The position numbers were made by a program, and so were the translations under genes. From Eriocheir sinensis (Eukaryota; Arthropoda; Malacostraca; Decapoda; Varunidae): a DNA stretch of 64,000 bases. How positions within the stretch are numbered: the stretch's first letter is position 1; the number at the start of each line of letters is the position of its first letter. Positions 13,823-24,848 of the stretch are shown here, piece after piece. The stretch is taken from positions 716,059 to 780,058 of the forward strand of contig NW_026111183.1 of assembly GCF_024679095.1 (NCBI RefSeq), written 5' to 3'. Below the pieces are notes generated by a model. The model was not told the origin of the DNA. It ran no database searches and was given only the letters and a program-made list of their open reading frames with translations.

Positions 13823-13886
<64 letters not shown>
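13823..13886. repeat. (GT)n(GA)n microsatellite upstream of exon 2b
   Basis: A GT run followed by a GA run, ending at the same TACACTGCCTC sequence that precedes exon 2 in the other copies. Confidence 0.95.
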
Positions 13887-13888
<2 letters not shown>

Positions 13889-13911
13889 CACTGCCTCTTT
13901 CTTTCCAATAG

Positions 13912-13947
13912 GACGAGGAGCGTGCGGCGACTCCAATCATTCTTGAC
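13912..13947 (+). CDS. Astacin-like gene exon 2, copy b
   Basis: Same 36-nt exon and donor as copy a. The acceptor reads CAATAG instead of CAACAG, still a usable AG. The encoded peptide is identical to copies a and c and it is phase 0 on both sides. It is followed by the same intronic RTE fragment. Confidence 0.65.
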
Positions 13948-13996
13948 GTAAGTACAGAATCAATATTTTCACTTTTGTTAAGTACTGCTTTTATTA

Positions 13997-14789
13997 CTTG
14001 GGACTTCAGGTCTCCTGGGCCAAGACCAAGGTACAGGTGTTTGGAGGCTTGCTACATGAAGCAGTACAGTCTGTTCATGCGTGTGGCGGAAAAGCTCACG
14101 GGTCGTCGCCAAGAACACCTACTTGAGAGGGCTTTTATGACCCTGGCGGTAGTTTGATCCTTCTTCTGTACCCTGAGCCTAAAAACACTCATTAGAACCT
14201 GATTGATATCCCCCTTTGACCTTTAGAAATAGCTGATGTGAGAAGGGAAAGTGTCTTGTAATACCAGCTCACATATCTTGGTAGAGTAGTTAAGAACAAC
14301 GGTGAGTCTCGCCAGGAAGTCTTGCGGCTGATCGGCCTGGCCCACGGTGTTATGGACTCGCTCAGCAGGAGTGTATGGCGTTGCTGATACTTGTGTAGAA
14401 GGATAAAGCTCCCGATCTTCCAGTCCTTTGTGCTTCCTGTCATTCTGTGTCAAACCGGCGACTGCTCCGTGACACTGATTCGACATATATTAGCCGCATA
14501 GTCCGTCAACGCCAACTCCAGCTATACAGGCATGTGGCACGCTGCCCAGAAGTCGACCTGCTCATCGGGTTGTTTTTGTAAGAGACAACCCTAAGTGGAG
14601 GAGGTCAAGGGGACGTCCAGAGTTCATGGCTTGAGCAAATCGACAGATCTTTCCAGAAGGTGCTTCGGATGGAAAGGCGGCCTGCAGGAGACTTGAACGG
14701 AGGGACACCGGGACTTGACGTCGTAGGGAACGCGCCCGCAGGCGTATGCCATCATTTGTTGATTGAATGATCTGTTACTGCGGCAAGGG

Positions 14790-14790
<1 letters not shown>
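13997..14790 (+). mobile_element. RTE-like LINE fragment after exon 2b, interrupted by a MITE-M piece
   Basis: Plus-strand RTE RT C terminus as after exon 2a, but interrupted at about 14125-14268 by part of MITE-M. It continues further 3' than the other two: RQRQLQLYRHVARCPE, FVRDNPKWRRSRGRPE and RERARRRMPSF, the classical RTE C-terminal end. Confidence 0.85.
14125..14268 (-). mobile_element. MITE-M partial copy inside RTE
   Basis: Matches 26520-26675, including the TTTGACCTTTAGAAATAGCT block and the end TGTAATACCA. It is inserted in the RTE fragment after exon 2b only, so it post-dates the exon duplication. Confidence 0.8.
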
Positions 14791-14821
<31 letters not shown>

Positions 14822-15172
14822 GTTGTTGCCTATTGCGCCGATAGGCATCTTCCCGGTGGGGCCTGATGGTCGGCCCAAGGCTTCTTCCAGGTGGGGCCTG
14901 ATGGTCGGCCCAGCCCGTTCTGGAGCAGGCGAGTGTTTATAGTGGCGCCATCTTGCATTGGGTCATGCTGCCCCCCGGAACTCGTTCTTGATTCGCTTGG
15001 ACGGCTTCCTCTAGAGTCCGGGTTGATGGGTGGTCTTCAGGACAGCATGTGGGTAGTTTTAAGCCACTCGGCGGTGACTGAAAAATCCGAGTGGTAGCGT
15101 GGGGATTCGAACCCGCGTCGTCCATCACGCGGTGAATGTGGGCCCAGTACGCTACCAGTTCGGCCACCGCCT
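14791..15172 (-). mobile_element. SINE-B, minus, with poly(A) tail and small tail duplication
   Basis: Starts with a 29-bp poly(T), which is the complement of the SINE poly(A). The tail module is present twice (14820-14875 and 14880-14935). Then come the body and a tRNA-like head with GGATTCGAACCC as B-box sense in reverse. Confidence 0.85.
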
Positions 15173-15275
15173 CTGCTACTTGACTACTACGAACTCTTAT
15201 TCCTTTGACTGCTACATCGACAACGTTTTTCCTTTTCTTCTCTATGGTTCTGTTCTTTATTGCTCCTGTTTCTTG

Positions 15276-15345
15276 GTGTGGCCTGATGGTCGGCTCCAGC
15301 CCATTATGGCGCAGGCGAGTGTTTATAGTGGCGCCATCATGCACG
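15276..15345 (-). mobile_element. SINE-B tail fragment
   Basis: Only the GGCCTGATGGTCGG to GTGGCGCCATC tail module is present. It joins directly to a CR1-A 3' tail. Confidence 0.7.
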
Positions 15346-15415
15346 GGAGCTTAGGTTCAATGGAGCTGCCTTGTACAGGCCTACCGGCCTCTTACAGACT
15401 CCTACGTTCTTATGT
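15340..15415 (+). mobile_element. CR1-A 3' tail fragment
   Basis: The last 75 bp of CR1-A in plus orientation: GGGAGCTTAGGTTCA, GCCTACCGGCCTCTTACAG and the terminal TTCTTATG motif. It is followed by (CTA)n. Confidence 0.85.
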
Positions 15416-15494
15416 ACTACTACTACTACTACTATTGCTGCTGCTACCACTACTACTACAACCACTACTACTACTACTACTACTGCTTTTATTG

Positions 15495-15532
<38 letters not shown>

Positions 15533-15539
15533 GCAACTG

Positions 15540-15604
<65 letters not shown>

Positions 15605-15655
15605 GCTACTATTACTACAACTACTGCTACTACCACTACTACTACTACTAATTCT
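15413..15655. repeat. (CTA)n microsatellite
   Basis: About 240 bp of CTA repeats with scattered CTG and TTA variants. The Leu, Tyr, Thr and Val homopolymer ORFs across it are not genes. Confidence 0.97.
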
Positions 15656-16445
15656 ACTTAGGTAGAGGCTGGTCTGTATTTGAGTCTGGATGAGGAAAGC
15701 AGCATCCTCAACCTTCCTGAGCTGTTTTTCTCTTTTTTTTTTCTCTCAAATTCCTGTTTATGTCTCTTGCTCTGGGTAGCCAGGTAAAACATCCTCTCAG
15801 CGGTCCAACGTCCGTGCTCTACGGCTAGCACTCAGTCCAGTCCCTGGTTTGGGAGGGGCCTGCACCCCTTCCTCCTAAAATGTTCCTTTGGTCCTAAAAA
15901 AAACGGCGTCAGCCTCGACCCCAATCCCGTATTGCTGGGGCCCGACCGTGCGGCACATTTGGCGAGCCTGCCGTCAATGACAGGTGGAGGGCAAAGCCTA
16001 TAGGACCCCTGCATCTTGAAGGAGGAAGGATCCCTTAACTCCTCTCCTTGTTTTCGGAGTGTCTGGGTAGGCGCAGAAGCGGCGCCCGACCGCAGAACCG
16101 GCCCCCGGATCAACCTGCAGTTGGACATAGTGGAACTCTGTGGACGAGGAGGCCTGGCAGAGCTGGATGGCTTTGTAATGGAGTAAGTGTTGGTCCAAAT
16201 CGCTCTGGTGCCAGGAACAGCAACAGTTCTCGCCTCCTGCATTTTGTAAGGTCTAGAATGTTGAGCATTGCAGGTTCTTAGGACCAGAGACCAGAACTGC
16301 AGAGCTGGACTTGATATAGGAATGCCGGAAGGGAAAGATTGACCACATTCCTCCAGATGCCCTTTGGTGGATCCTCCAGTCCTTTTTATTTTACAGCATA
16401 TTAAGCAGCTTAAAGGAAATAATATTTGCGAGAAAAATTCCACTA
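15656..16445. other. Intronic stretch with one unassigned 203-codon ORF (minus 15832-16443)
   Basis: No repeat family was recognised here. The minus ORF is Pro/Ser/Arg-rich, lacks a signal or membrane segment, and I see no conserved motif. Its plus-strand shadow is also open in part, as GC-rich DNA allows. It is more likely old repeat sequence than a gene. Confidence 0.3.
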
Positions 16446-17008
16446 ATCACTGCCCCTATAAAAAGAAGAGTTCAGGAGAGTGGTCAAAAGAAAAGGTCAA
16501 TTTCGGAAGAAGAGGTGTCGAAATACTCGCCTTTTAAAAGCGGTCAAGTCGTAAGCAGGAGGAAATATAGACGAAGGAAGGCTATTCCAGAGTTAATCAG
16601 TGTAAGGGATAAAAGACTAAAGATCCTGGTTAACTCTTGCATAAGGGATTTGGGCAGTATAGGGATGAGCTTGAGTAGAAAGTCGAGTGGAGCGGGGCCG
16701 CTGGAAGGGGGAAGGCATGCAGTTTGCAAGTTCATAAGAACAGCCAGCATGAATTTATCGATAGAAGATAGAAAGAGATGCAACACTGCGGCGGAATTTA
16801 AGAGATAGAAAACTGTATGAGACGAACAACCTTAGACTCTACTCTGTCCAAGAGAGCTGTGTGTGTGGAGCCCCCCACACGTGAGATGCATACTTTATAC
16901 GAGGGCGGACAAGGCCCCTGTACATGGATAGCATGTAAGGGGGGAAAAATATCTGGCGGAGACGATACAGAACGTCAAACGTCGAGGAAGCTGATCTAGT
17001 AAGAGAAG

Positions 17009-17010
<2 letters not shown>
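16446..17010 (-). mobile_element. Family C LINE 3' fragment
   Basis: Minus strand: MLHLFLSSIDKFMLAVLMNL and PLMQELTRIF in a shifted frame, with the nucleotide blocks of the family C 3' end. Many substitutions; no intact frame. Ends against (AAT)n. Confidence 0.85.
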
Positions 17011-17082
<72 letters not shown>

Positions 17083-17150
17083 TACGGTTTATTTAGGGAG
17101 AAGCAGCTCGAGAGCTGAAAATATACATATTATATATGGAGATCATTAAA
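17011..17150. repeat. (AAT)n microsatellite plus shared retroelement-like end
   Basis: AAT repeats to about 17082, then the CGGTTTATT and GAGCTGAAAATATACAT motifs shared with 11131-11175. Confidence 0.75.
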
Positions 17151-17539
17151 ACTACAAACTTAAAAGTAACTTAGGAGTAAAGAGTCTATGTGTTCAGGAT
17201 TTTCACTATTGTGGGTATTGCACTGTTCTTATACCTGTCAGTACGCGCACGTATGGGGAGCAGCTTGTTGTGGTGTCGGACATTGTGGCGGGGAGGGGGA
17301 GCTACCGGGGGGAGCAGGTTCCTGTGTCGTGGGTGGTGGAGGAGTTTGGTGGCAAACTGCTGGAGGAGGTGTTGGTGGCGGGCCTGAAGGGTGGTGAGCT
17401 GCAGGGAGGGGAGGGCCTCCTGATGAGGATTTGTGACATGCAGGTTTTTCCGAAGTGCTGAGTTCTTTGTAATTTATCACATGCTTGCCATTGCAACACA
17501 AGCTTTATATAAGTTCAAGAGGAATTGCCTTCTGACAAT
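17151..17539. other. G-rich unassigned intronic stretch
   Basis: Contains a GGAGG/GGTGG-rich stretch with short ORFs in both directions. No motif, repeat family or splice pair was convincing. Confidence 0.4.
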
Positions 17540-17857
17540 TTTTTTTTTACATCTTCGCCTGTGGCGCCGGTAGGCTTGTTTTTGGAGAGGCCTGATGGTA
17601 TGGCCCAGCCCGTTGTGGCGCAGGCCAGTGTTTATAGTGGCGCCATCTTGCATTGGCTCATGCTGCCCTCCCGGAGCTCATCTTTAATCCTAGAATCTAG
17701 AGTCCGGGTTGATAGGTGGTCTTCTGGACAGCATGTGGGTAGTTTTAAGCCACTCGGCGGCGGCTGAAAAATCCCAGCTTGGTGGCACCGGGCAGAGATT
17801 GAACTCGCGTCGTCCCGAACGCGGCGCCGTCACGGTATCCATTCAGCCACCGCCTCC
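17540..17857 (-). mobile_element. SINE-B, minus
   Basis: Poly(T), tail module, body and tRNA-like head in order on the minus strand. It has the B-box-like GAGATTGAACTCG and the A-box region at CAGCCACCGCC. Confidence 0.87.
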
Positions 17858-17861
17858 CCAT

Positions 17862-18125
17862 AAATATCTCCAGCAATTTTACTTCATCTTTCACACCTCT
17901 CCTTAGTCCGATGGCAGCACGGTGTTCCATTCTTCTAAAACTGAACAATTCTTTCAAACCTTATCTAAAAAATCACTCTGGACGATTCAGGGCATATTCC
18001 CCTTACTAATGCCCCTCTTCTTTCAAACCTTATCTAAAAAATCACTCTGGACGATTCAGGGCATATTCTCCTTACTAATTCCCCCTCGTCTCATCAACTC
18101 CCCTCCTCCTACTGACAGTTTTCTA
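17862..18125 (+). mobile_element. Family C fragment with an internal 73-bp duplication
   Basis: Matches family C at about 7165-7325 (between endonuclease and RT). The segment CAAACCTTATCTAAAAAATC to ATATTCYCCTTACTAAT occurs twice in tandem (about 17956 and 18029). Confidence 0.75.
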
Positions 18126-18595
18126 TCTACCGTTACCGTTACCGTTGATGAGGTTTCAGGCCCCGCTCCACCGCTCCGCAGGGCATCAACAATTATGATG
18201 TTAGCCTCTATAATAATCCTCGATATGCACTTATTCACAACGTTGTAGTGAGTGAGTGAGTCTTAATTGCTTTCACAAATAGCCTAATTATATCATTTTA
18301 ATAAACTTGGCATCATTATAGTCACTTGGCCATGTTTTGGTTCGCACCAATCACAATATCTTTCCTTTTTACAGTATCACAAATATCGATTATTTCATTT
18401 TCCATTTATCTGATATTTTCTTTATAGTATCACAATCTAATGTCCAGCGATTATTTCCAACTCACTGAACATTTAACACTCAATTTATCTTTGATTCTCA
18501 AACACCAATCAATAGCCATGATCGGTTTTGTTACGAATTCTCTCAATTTCAGTCTGAAGGACTACACAACACTGGTCATTCGCTGAGTGCTTGAT
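18126..18595. other. AT-rich intronic stretch, nothing recognised
   Basis: Contains short direct CACTGA/TCACAA motifs, including two similar TTTACAGTATCACAA and TTTATAGTATCACAA stretches. No coding or repeat family is recognised. It may be the 3' UTR of the adjacent minus-strand LINE ORF1. Confidence 0.4.
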
Positions 18596-18599
18596 TTCA

Positions 18600-19576
18600 G
18601 GCTTCTTGTACTTCATATAATTTATGCATTCTTTTCAGCCATGGAGCACTCCCCTGATTTATGATCCCCGGCACATTTGAAACATTTTGGGTCTTCTCCA
18701 TTGTTCTAGGCAGTACAGTTGGCCTCAAGATGGCCGTATCCTTGACAATGATAACATATGATTGCATGGCATCTATCTCTCACAGTGTACACTCCTCATT
18801 CTAGTGTTATCTTGTCATGATGCTTGTGGATCAGCTTATTGAAAATCTTCTCAATTTTCCCCTCAACTCCTGGAATCGAGTGTAGGAACTCATTCCTGTT
18901 TAACAATGTCTCAATTATCTTATCCCCGGTCTCCTCCTTATGCACATTGCAGATCATGGGCCTTAATTTTCCCACACTTTTTGTGCTAACTTGCTCTACA
19001 TTTTCTAATTTCTGAGCTGCTTCATTCCTTATACTCTCATCATCAAGGTTCATAACAATGTTACCTCCATCCGTGAATCTTGAATCAGTAATCTGAATGC
19101 CTTGTAATGCCTGGGAAACTTCATTTTTCATCTCAGTAGCTTTTTTATCTTGATCAGAGGCCTTCACGACAAGGAGATGCTTCTTGCTCCTCCGTTTTGC
19201 TACATCAGCCCAGCTGGCGCCAGCCGACTCTGTCTTGTCAGCACAAAGCACTTCCGCCACCTCGCCCAACTTCTCTTTCACACCGAGTGCCCGAGTTTCA
19301 ACTTCATTTTTCACAACTAATATTTCTTTAGATAATTCTTGATTAAATTGGTCCAATTTTTCCACAATGTTGGTTGGTAAAGATGCCTTGTGTAAGCATG
19401 GCAAACAAACCCAGTTAATTTTGGGTATACGTAATATCCTGCTTGACCCCTGTCAGATGAGCACACTTCACGTGACACCACTTAGGGCACAAACAGCATG
19501 CCATCCACTTATTGCATGAATAGTCTTCAAAGACGCAACACACGTCTCTCAGAGTCCTGCTCCTGCTGCTCGCCAT
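18600..19576 (-). pseudogene. LINE ORF1 (gag-like): PHD finger + CCHC zinc knuckles
   Basis: The minus strand starts at an ATG (19576). It encodes a PHD-like Cys/His cluster (CNKWMACCLCPKWCHVKC then WVCLPCLHK after one frameshift), a basic and coiled central region containing SWADVAKRRSKK (open 19404-18796), and two zinc knuckles at 18740-18630 (CYHCQGYGHLEANC and CFKCAGDHKSGEC). PHD and CCHC modules together are typical of ORF1 of I/Jockey/CR1-type non-LTR elements, where ORF1 binds the element RNA. One frameshift and an internal stop between knuckles make it a pseudogene. No RT follows on this strand, so which family it belongs to is open. Confidence 0.8.
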
Positions 19577-20060
19577 TGTCGAATATCAGCAGTTTCAGGA
19601 AACAGAACGTTCATGCACTGTCACTCACTACCTCACGTAAAAATTAATCTCTTAAATTCCGCTGCAGCGTTGCCTCTCTTTCTATCTTCTATCGATATTT
19701 GCATGCTGACTGTTCTTATGAACTTTTTATGCTTGTTATTAAAATTCTTAAGAATGATGTTTTCTACTCTCCGGCTACAACCCTGAGAAGGTTTATGGAC
19801 CTGATGGAGTGCCTCCTATTGTCCTTTAAACTGTGCCTCCGTGCTGACACCCTGCCTGGTCCAACCTTTTCGTCGCCTTTCAAAATCTACCTTACCTTCC
19901 TGCTGGAAGTACGCCTACATACAGCCTGTGCCTAAGAAGGGTGACCGTTCCAATACCTCAAACTACCGTCGTATAGTTTTGGTTTCCTGCCTCTCCTCGG
20001 CAACTGAAACAATCCCTAACAGAAAAGTTCTCAAGCATCTATCAACCTTTGATCTCGTCT

Positions 20061-20555
20061 CTGATTATTAGTATGGGTTCGGCAAGGTTCGGTCTATGAA
20101 CTGGTGATCTTGTTTCTGATTACCAGTGTGGGTTCGGCAAGGTTCGGTCTATGAACTGGTGATCTCGTCTCTGATTACCAGTGTGGGTTCGGCAAGGTTC
20201 GGTCTATGAACTGGTGATCTCGTCTCTGATTACCAGTATGGGTTCGGCAAGGTTCGGTCAACGAACTGGTGATCTTGTTTCTGATTACCAGTGTGGGTTC
20301 GGCAAGGTTCGGTCTACGAACTGGTGATCTTGTCTCTGATTACCAGTGTGGGTTCGGCAAGGTTCGGTCTACGAACTGGTGATCTTGTCTCTGATTACCA
20401 GTGTGGGTTCGGCAAGGTTCGGTCTACGAACTGGTGATCTTGTTTCTGATAACCAGTGTGGGTTCGGCAAGGTTCGGTCTACGAACTGGTGATCTTGTTT
20501 CTGATTACCAGTGTGGGTTCGGCAAGGTTCGGTCAACGAACTGGTGATCTTTGCT
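20061..20555. repeat. 55-bp minisatellite born inside a reverse transcriptase
   Basis: Nine tandem 55-bp units, each with CTGATTACCAGTGTGGGTTC and GGCAAGGTTCGGTC. The unit is the family C RT segment that encodes QYGFRKGRST (compare 7690-7725). The 55-bp period is not a multiple of three, so it destroys the frame. Confidence 0.95.
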
Positions 20556-20897
20556 TTCCTAAGTGACTTTGGGTCATCCTTTCTTAGCAGTTTCAGTGAA
20601 ACTGTTGCTGTTGCCTTAGACATCTCGAAAGCCTTTGTCAGACCCTGGCATAAATCTTTGCTTTCTAAACTACCCTCCTACATATTCTATCCGTCTCTCT
20701 GTACTTTTTTCTCTAGTTTCCTTTAAGACCGATCCATCTCTGCTGTGGTAGACGGTCACTGTTCTTCCCCTAAACCTATCAACAGTGCTGTTTCACAGGG
20801 CTCTGTTCTATCTCCCACTTATTCATTTGTTCATTAATGATCTCTTTAAAACAAATTGTTCGATATCCAACCTTCCGGCAAAGACTACTCTGCATCT

Positions 20898-21225
20898 TTT
20901 TTTATATGTTTTGGCCTATGGCGCCGGTAGGCTTTCTTGATGGGGCCTGATGGTCGACCCCAGCTCGTTGTGGAGTAAGAAAGTGTTTACAGTGGTATAC
21001 CATCTTGCTTGTCTCACGCTGCCCCCCGGAGGTCATCTTTGAGCCTCCCTTTAGAGAGATAATCTCGAGTCCGGGCTCATAGGTGGTCCTCAGGACAGCA
21101 TGTGGGTAGTCTTAGGCTACTCGGCGATGGCTGAAAACTCACAGCTGTGGCGGCGGGCAGGACTTGAACCAGCTTCCTGCTGGACGCCGCGCCTTCACGT
21201 TGACAGTTAAGCATTCAGCCACCCC
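20898..21225 (-). mobile_element. SINE-B inserted in the rearranged family C copy
   Basis: Complete order on the minus strand: poly(A) complement, tail module, body, tRNA-like head ending near GCCACCCCTCC. Family C sequence lies on both sides. Confidence 0.85.
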
Positions 21226-21637
21226 TCCCTGACTACTCAACCCCGATTACCCAATATTTTTTAACAGAAGATAATTTAAACAGGTATTGCGGACCTTTAG
21301 GCTGCAGAACGCTTAACTGAGACCTTGGTATCATATTTGAGCAGGGTAGAGATAACTTGGTGTCCTTCAATGTCTCGAAAACTCAATTTCTCCACCTCTA
21401 AATTCGACAATGTTTCAAACACCTATCCCCTATTATCCGATATATCTCAACTGACATTTTGTTTTACATTGAACCCTTTCGGTCAATCCTCAACTCGCTA
21501 TCTGAAAATTGCTCATCTCTTACTAAATCAACTTCAACGAGGTTAGGCGTTCTGTATCGTCTCCACCAGATGTTTTCCCATCCCAGATGCTGTCCATTTA
21601 CTAAGACTTATTCCTTCCTCTTATGGAGTATGTATCT

Positions 21638-21640
<3 letters not shown>

Positions 21641-21725
<85 letters not shown>

Positions 21726-21726
21726 G

Positions 21727-21816
<90 letters not shown>
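21641..21816. repeat. (GT)n(GA)n microsatellite upstream of exon 2c
   Basis: About 120 bp GT with one CGGTT interruption, then about 55 bp GA, ending at the TACACTGCCTC flank of exon 2. Confidence 0.97.
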
Positions 21817-21818
<2 letters not shown>

Positions 21819-21841
21819 CACTGCCTCTTTCTTTCCAACAG

Positions 21842-21877
21842 GACGAGGAGCGTGCGGCGACTCCAATCATTCTTGAC
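21842..21877 (+). CDS. Astacin-like gene exon 2, copy c
   Basis: Identical peptide to copies a and b, CAACAG acceptor and GTAAGTAC donor, phase 0. It is nearest to exon 3. Intronic flanks match copies a and b almost base for base for about 250 bp downstream. Confidence 0.7.
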
Positions 21878-21925
21878 GTAAGTACAGAATCAATATTTTC
21901 ACTTTTTTTAAGTGCTGCTTTTATT

Positions 21926-22378
21926 ACTTGGGACTTCAGGTCTCCTGGGCCAAGACCAAGGTACAGGTGTTTGGAGGCTTGCTACATGAAGCAGTACAGT
22001 CTGTTCATGCGTGTGGCGAGGACAATGAGATCGCGGAAAAGTTCACATATCTTGGTGGAGTAGTTCAGAACAACGGTGAGTCTCGCCAGGAAGTCTTGCG
22101 GCTGATCGGCCTGGCCCACGGTGTTATGGACTCGCTCAGCACGAGTGTCTGGCGTTGTCGATACCTGTGTAGAAGGACTAAGATCCGGATCTTTGAGTCC
22201 CTTGTGCTTCCTGTCTTTCTCTAAGGCTGTGGGACATGGACACTGAACAGTAACTTGAAGAGGCGGATTGAAGAGGCGGCCTTTGGTAATAAGTGTGTCG
22301 CTGGGATGACTGTGTCAAACCAGCGACTACTCCGTGAGATCTATATGACATATATTATCCGCATAGTCCGTTAATTTG
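21926..22378 (+). mobile_element. RTE-like LINE fragment after exon 2c
   Basis: LGLQVSWAKTK through SLSTSVWRCRYLCRRTKIRIF and FGNKCVAGMTVSNQRLLREIY. This is the RTE RT C terminus, with the frame broken near 22224. It starts 48 bp after the donor, as in the other two copies. Confidence 0.87.
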
Positions 22379-22862
22379 AATACCGGTGATACCAGTTCGG
22401 AAAACTCAGATACCAGCAGTACCAGTACCGGTACCTGTTGGTGGCGCCAGTTTCGAGTATCACTTCAGTACCAGTACACATAGTGCCGCCAGTACCGGTA
22501 CTTAGATAATCGGCAGTATCTTAACAACGTATGCCTCGATTGGGAAAAGAAGATGAAGTTTACAAAATAAATGATGCTCAACAAAATGTAAATTCGTGTG
22601 GACTGCGAACGTAAAAAAAATGGATACAATAACAACAGGATCCATCAAGACACCTCTTTTGGTCGTCACCTGAAGTGGGATCCAATTAAGACACTTCTCA
22701 TCCCTGCCTAAGGTCGGAAGATCTAGGCAGTGTTAAGAACTTGTATAAAGTAATATATTTTGTAACCTTTTAAAGGACATGACAACAGTAAATGAAAGAA
22801 AAGATGTTAAGAGTATGCTCAGCTACTCCTTGGTGATATTTGAGACAGAAAGAGGACACAGA
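22379..22862. other. Intronic stretch with a cluster of short palindromes
   Basis: 22380-22510 contains several overlapping TACCAGTACCGGTACC-like palindromic motifs. The rest is ordinary AT-rich sequence. No gene seen. Confidence 0.4.
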
Positions 22863-23087
22863 GGTTGGTATAATAAGACACTTTCGCTTCTCACGTCAGC
22901 TATTTATAAAGGTCAAAGAGGGGGTCAGTCGGGTTCTAATGAGTGTTTCTTCAGGTTCACGGTACAGAAGAAGGGTCAGACTACAACCAGGGTCATAAAA
23001 CTACTACTTTAAATACCGACAGCTCATACGCAATCCTTGTCAAATATGTGTTCTTGGGCAGTGAAATGTCTTGTAATACGACCCTCT
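22863..23087 (+). mobile_element. MITE-M copy
   Basis: A roughly 225-bp non-coding element with imperfect terminal inverted repeats of the form GGNCGTATTNTAANACANTTTC. Other copies are at 26227, 26453, 26992, 30248, 40264 and part at 14125. Its middle is the source of the 53.6-58.4 kb satellite. Confidence 0.82.
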
Positions 23088-23455
23088 GAGAGTGTAAGGA
23101 CACAAATGACTTCAGGAAGCTTACAGCACCTCCCCTCGGACCCTTCTGTGTATCAGTCAGTCATTGGGGCACTCCCGAGGGGCGCGTCGTACCTCGGGTG
23201 TGGAAAACTTCCGAGAAAGATCGAATGAGTGTCGAGTTTTTGCAAATAAAAGCTGGAAAATGGTATGAAAAACCGATTTTTTCTCATAAAATCATAAAAG
23301 AATCCATAAGACTGGGACATGCAGGCACCAATATACACAGCAAAGGCAACTTTAGGAGAAATCGCCCTACCTACGGAGGCCGTCACGTTGGCCCTCGTGC
23401 CAGTAGTGGGGGGGGTCCCATTACCCCGGGACACACGGCCAGTATGACATCCAGG

Positions 23456-23682
23456 TTAACCCGGTGGTAGCTGCGGGGATCATGTTTCTTAAAGGTCCCT
23501 CTAAACGAGAAAAATGGGAAAAAATCATCACTCACGCAAATCATTTCATAATATATATCAATGCATTTGTGATCAGTTTATGCATCATTTATTTTGGGGG
23601 GGCTTATATTATGGCAAAAATTTGGCCCATTGCTGGTACACGGTAAAGCCACAAATTTGGCCCGTCGCTGCTACCGGGTTAA
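23456..23682 (+). mobile_element. MITE-P (TTAA-flanked)
   Basis: Flanked by TTAA on each side, with termini CCCGGTGGTAGC and GCTGCTACCGGG. Copies occur at 47862-48085 and, reversed, at 53066-53255. TTAA target duplication and CCC termini suggest piggyBac mobilisation, by inference. Confidence 0.82.
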
Positions 23683-23798
23683 CCACAATTTACCTTACCA
23701 GGTACCCGATTATTGGGCTCGAAAAGGAGAATAAACAGCTTGGCGGGTTGTGCGCCGACTGCACAGTCAATTTGAAACCGGGTACGCTGATTCATGGG

Positions 23799-24115
23799 GA
23801 GGAGGTGGCTGAGTCGACAGAGTGACGGCGCCGCGTTCAGGAGGACGCGAGTTCAATCCCCGCCCGGTGCCACCAAGCTGGGATTTTTCAGCCGCCGCCG
23901 AGTGGCTTAAAACTACCCACATTCTGTCCAGAAGACCACCTATCAACCCGGACTCTAGATTCTAGGATTAAAGATGAGCTCCGGGAGCAGCATGAGCCAA
24001 TTGAAGATGACGCCACTATAAACACTCGCCTGCGCCAGAACGGGCTGGGTCGACCATCAGGCCCCACCGGGAAGAGGCCTACCGGCGCAATAGCCCGCGA
24101 CGTAGAAAAAAAAAA
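23799..24115 (+). mobile_element. SINE-B, plus
   Basis: tRNA-like head GGAGGTGGCTGAGTCG and GAGTTCAATCCCCGCC, then body, tail module and an A-rich end. Confidence 0.87.
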
Positions 24116-24245
24116 ATAAGCGTGCTAACCCCTAGACCGTCGAAGCGCTTTGAAAGTAAGGAAAGACCTAACATAAGAAATAACCGTTCTATCAGCTTAC
24201 TCTTAGTTATATATTATTCATATACGAATCACAAACAGCACAAAG

Positions 24246-24848
24246 GGGGGGAGGCGGTGGCTGAGTGGTTAGAGTGCCGGTCCCGCATTCGCCGCGTCCT
24301 GGATGATGACGCTTCGAATCCGCTGCTACCACCTGGGATCTTCCAGTCACCGCCGAGTGGCCTAAGACTACCCACATGCTGTCCTGAAGACCACCTATCA
24401 ACCCTGACTCTAGAGGAACTGTTCAAGGGAAATAGTAGGGGCTTCGTGGGGCAGTGGTTAGCACACTCAGCTCACAACCGAGCGATTCCCGGGCGGAGTG
24501 GAAAAAAAATGGGCGGCTGTTCTGATACCCTACGCCCCTGTCCACCCAGCAGTGAATGGGTACCAGGTATTAATCGGGGGTTGTGTCCCATCTCCTGGGA
24601 TTTGTTCCCTTCTTCTATTATTCCTTCCCCTTTTATCTTTCGCCGGCATATGACCACAGATGTTGCGCCGACTAAACGAAACTTTCCAACTTTCAAAGGA
24701 AATAAAAAATGAGCTCCGGGGGTCAGCATGAACCAAGATCAGTTGTCGCTACTATGAACACTTGCCTGCGTCCATGGGCTGGGGCCGACCACCAGACCCC
24801 TCAAGAAAGCCTACCGGCGCTATAGACCAAGATGTAAAAAAAAAATAA
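24246..24848 (+). mobile_element. SINE-B split by a SINE-A insertion
   Basis: The head and body (24246-24447) and tail module (24710-24848) of one SINE-B are separated by a complete SINE-A. A CAAGGGAAATA / CAAAGGAAATA pair at the two junctions looks like the target-site duplication. Confidence 0.85.
24448..24709 (+). mobile_element. SINE-A (tRNA-Val-like), plus, nested
   Basis: The head folds like a tRNA with anticodon CAC (loop in CTCAGCTCACAACCGAG), followed by the constant body CTGTCCACCCAGCAGTGAAT and the end GTTGCGCCGACTAAACGAA. Its A and B boxes are partly mutated. It is not a functional tRNA: the acceptor stem is not closed and a SINE body follows. Confidence 0.88.

Larger units (their letters stand above)
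19640..21640 (+). mobile_element. Family C LINE, rearranged copy
   Basis: A short piece of the 3' RT region (19645-19725) is fused to the RT proper (YKPDGVP-equivalent, RSNTSNYRRIVLVSCLSS, LDISKAF, then the thumb 21290-21640). It is interrupted by a 55-bp minisatellite and by a SINE-B. The (GT)n array follows the LLWSMYL region. Confidence 0.85.

Noticed and set aside
15832..16443. 203-codon minus ORF as a gene
   Set aside because: No motif, no start or splice context, GC-rich region open in other frames as well. Kept only as an unassigned stretch.
10331..22378. Reading the exon 2 repeats as part of the RTE element
   Set aside because: The RTE open frame starts 48 bp after the donor. The 36-nt segment has perfect splice signals and its phase fits exons 1 and 3, so a cellular exon is the better explanation.
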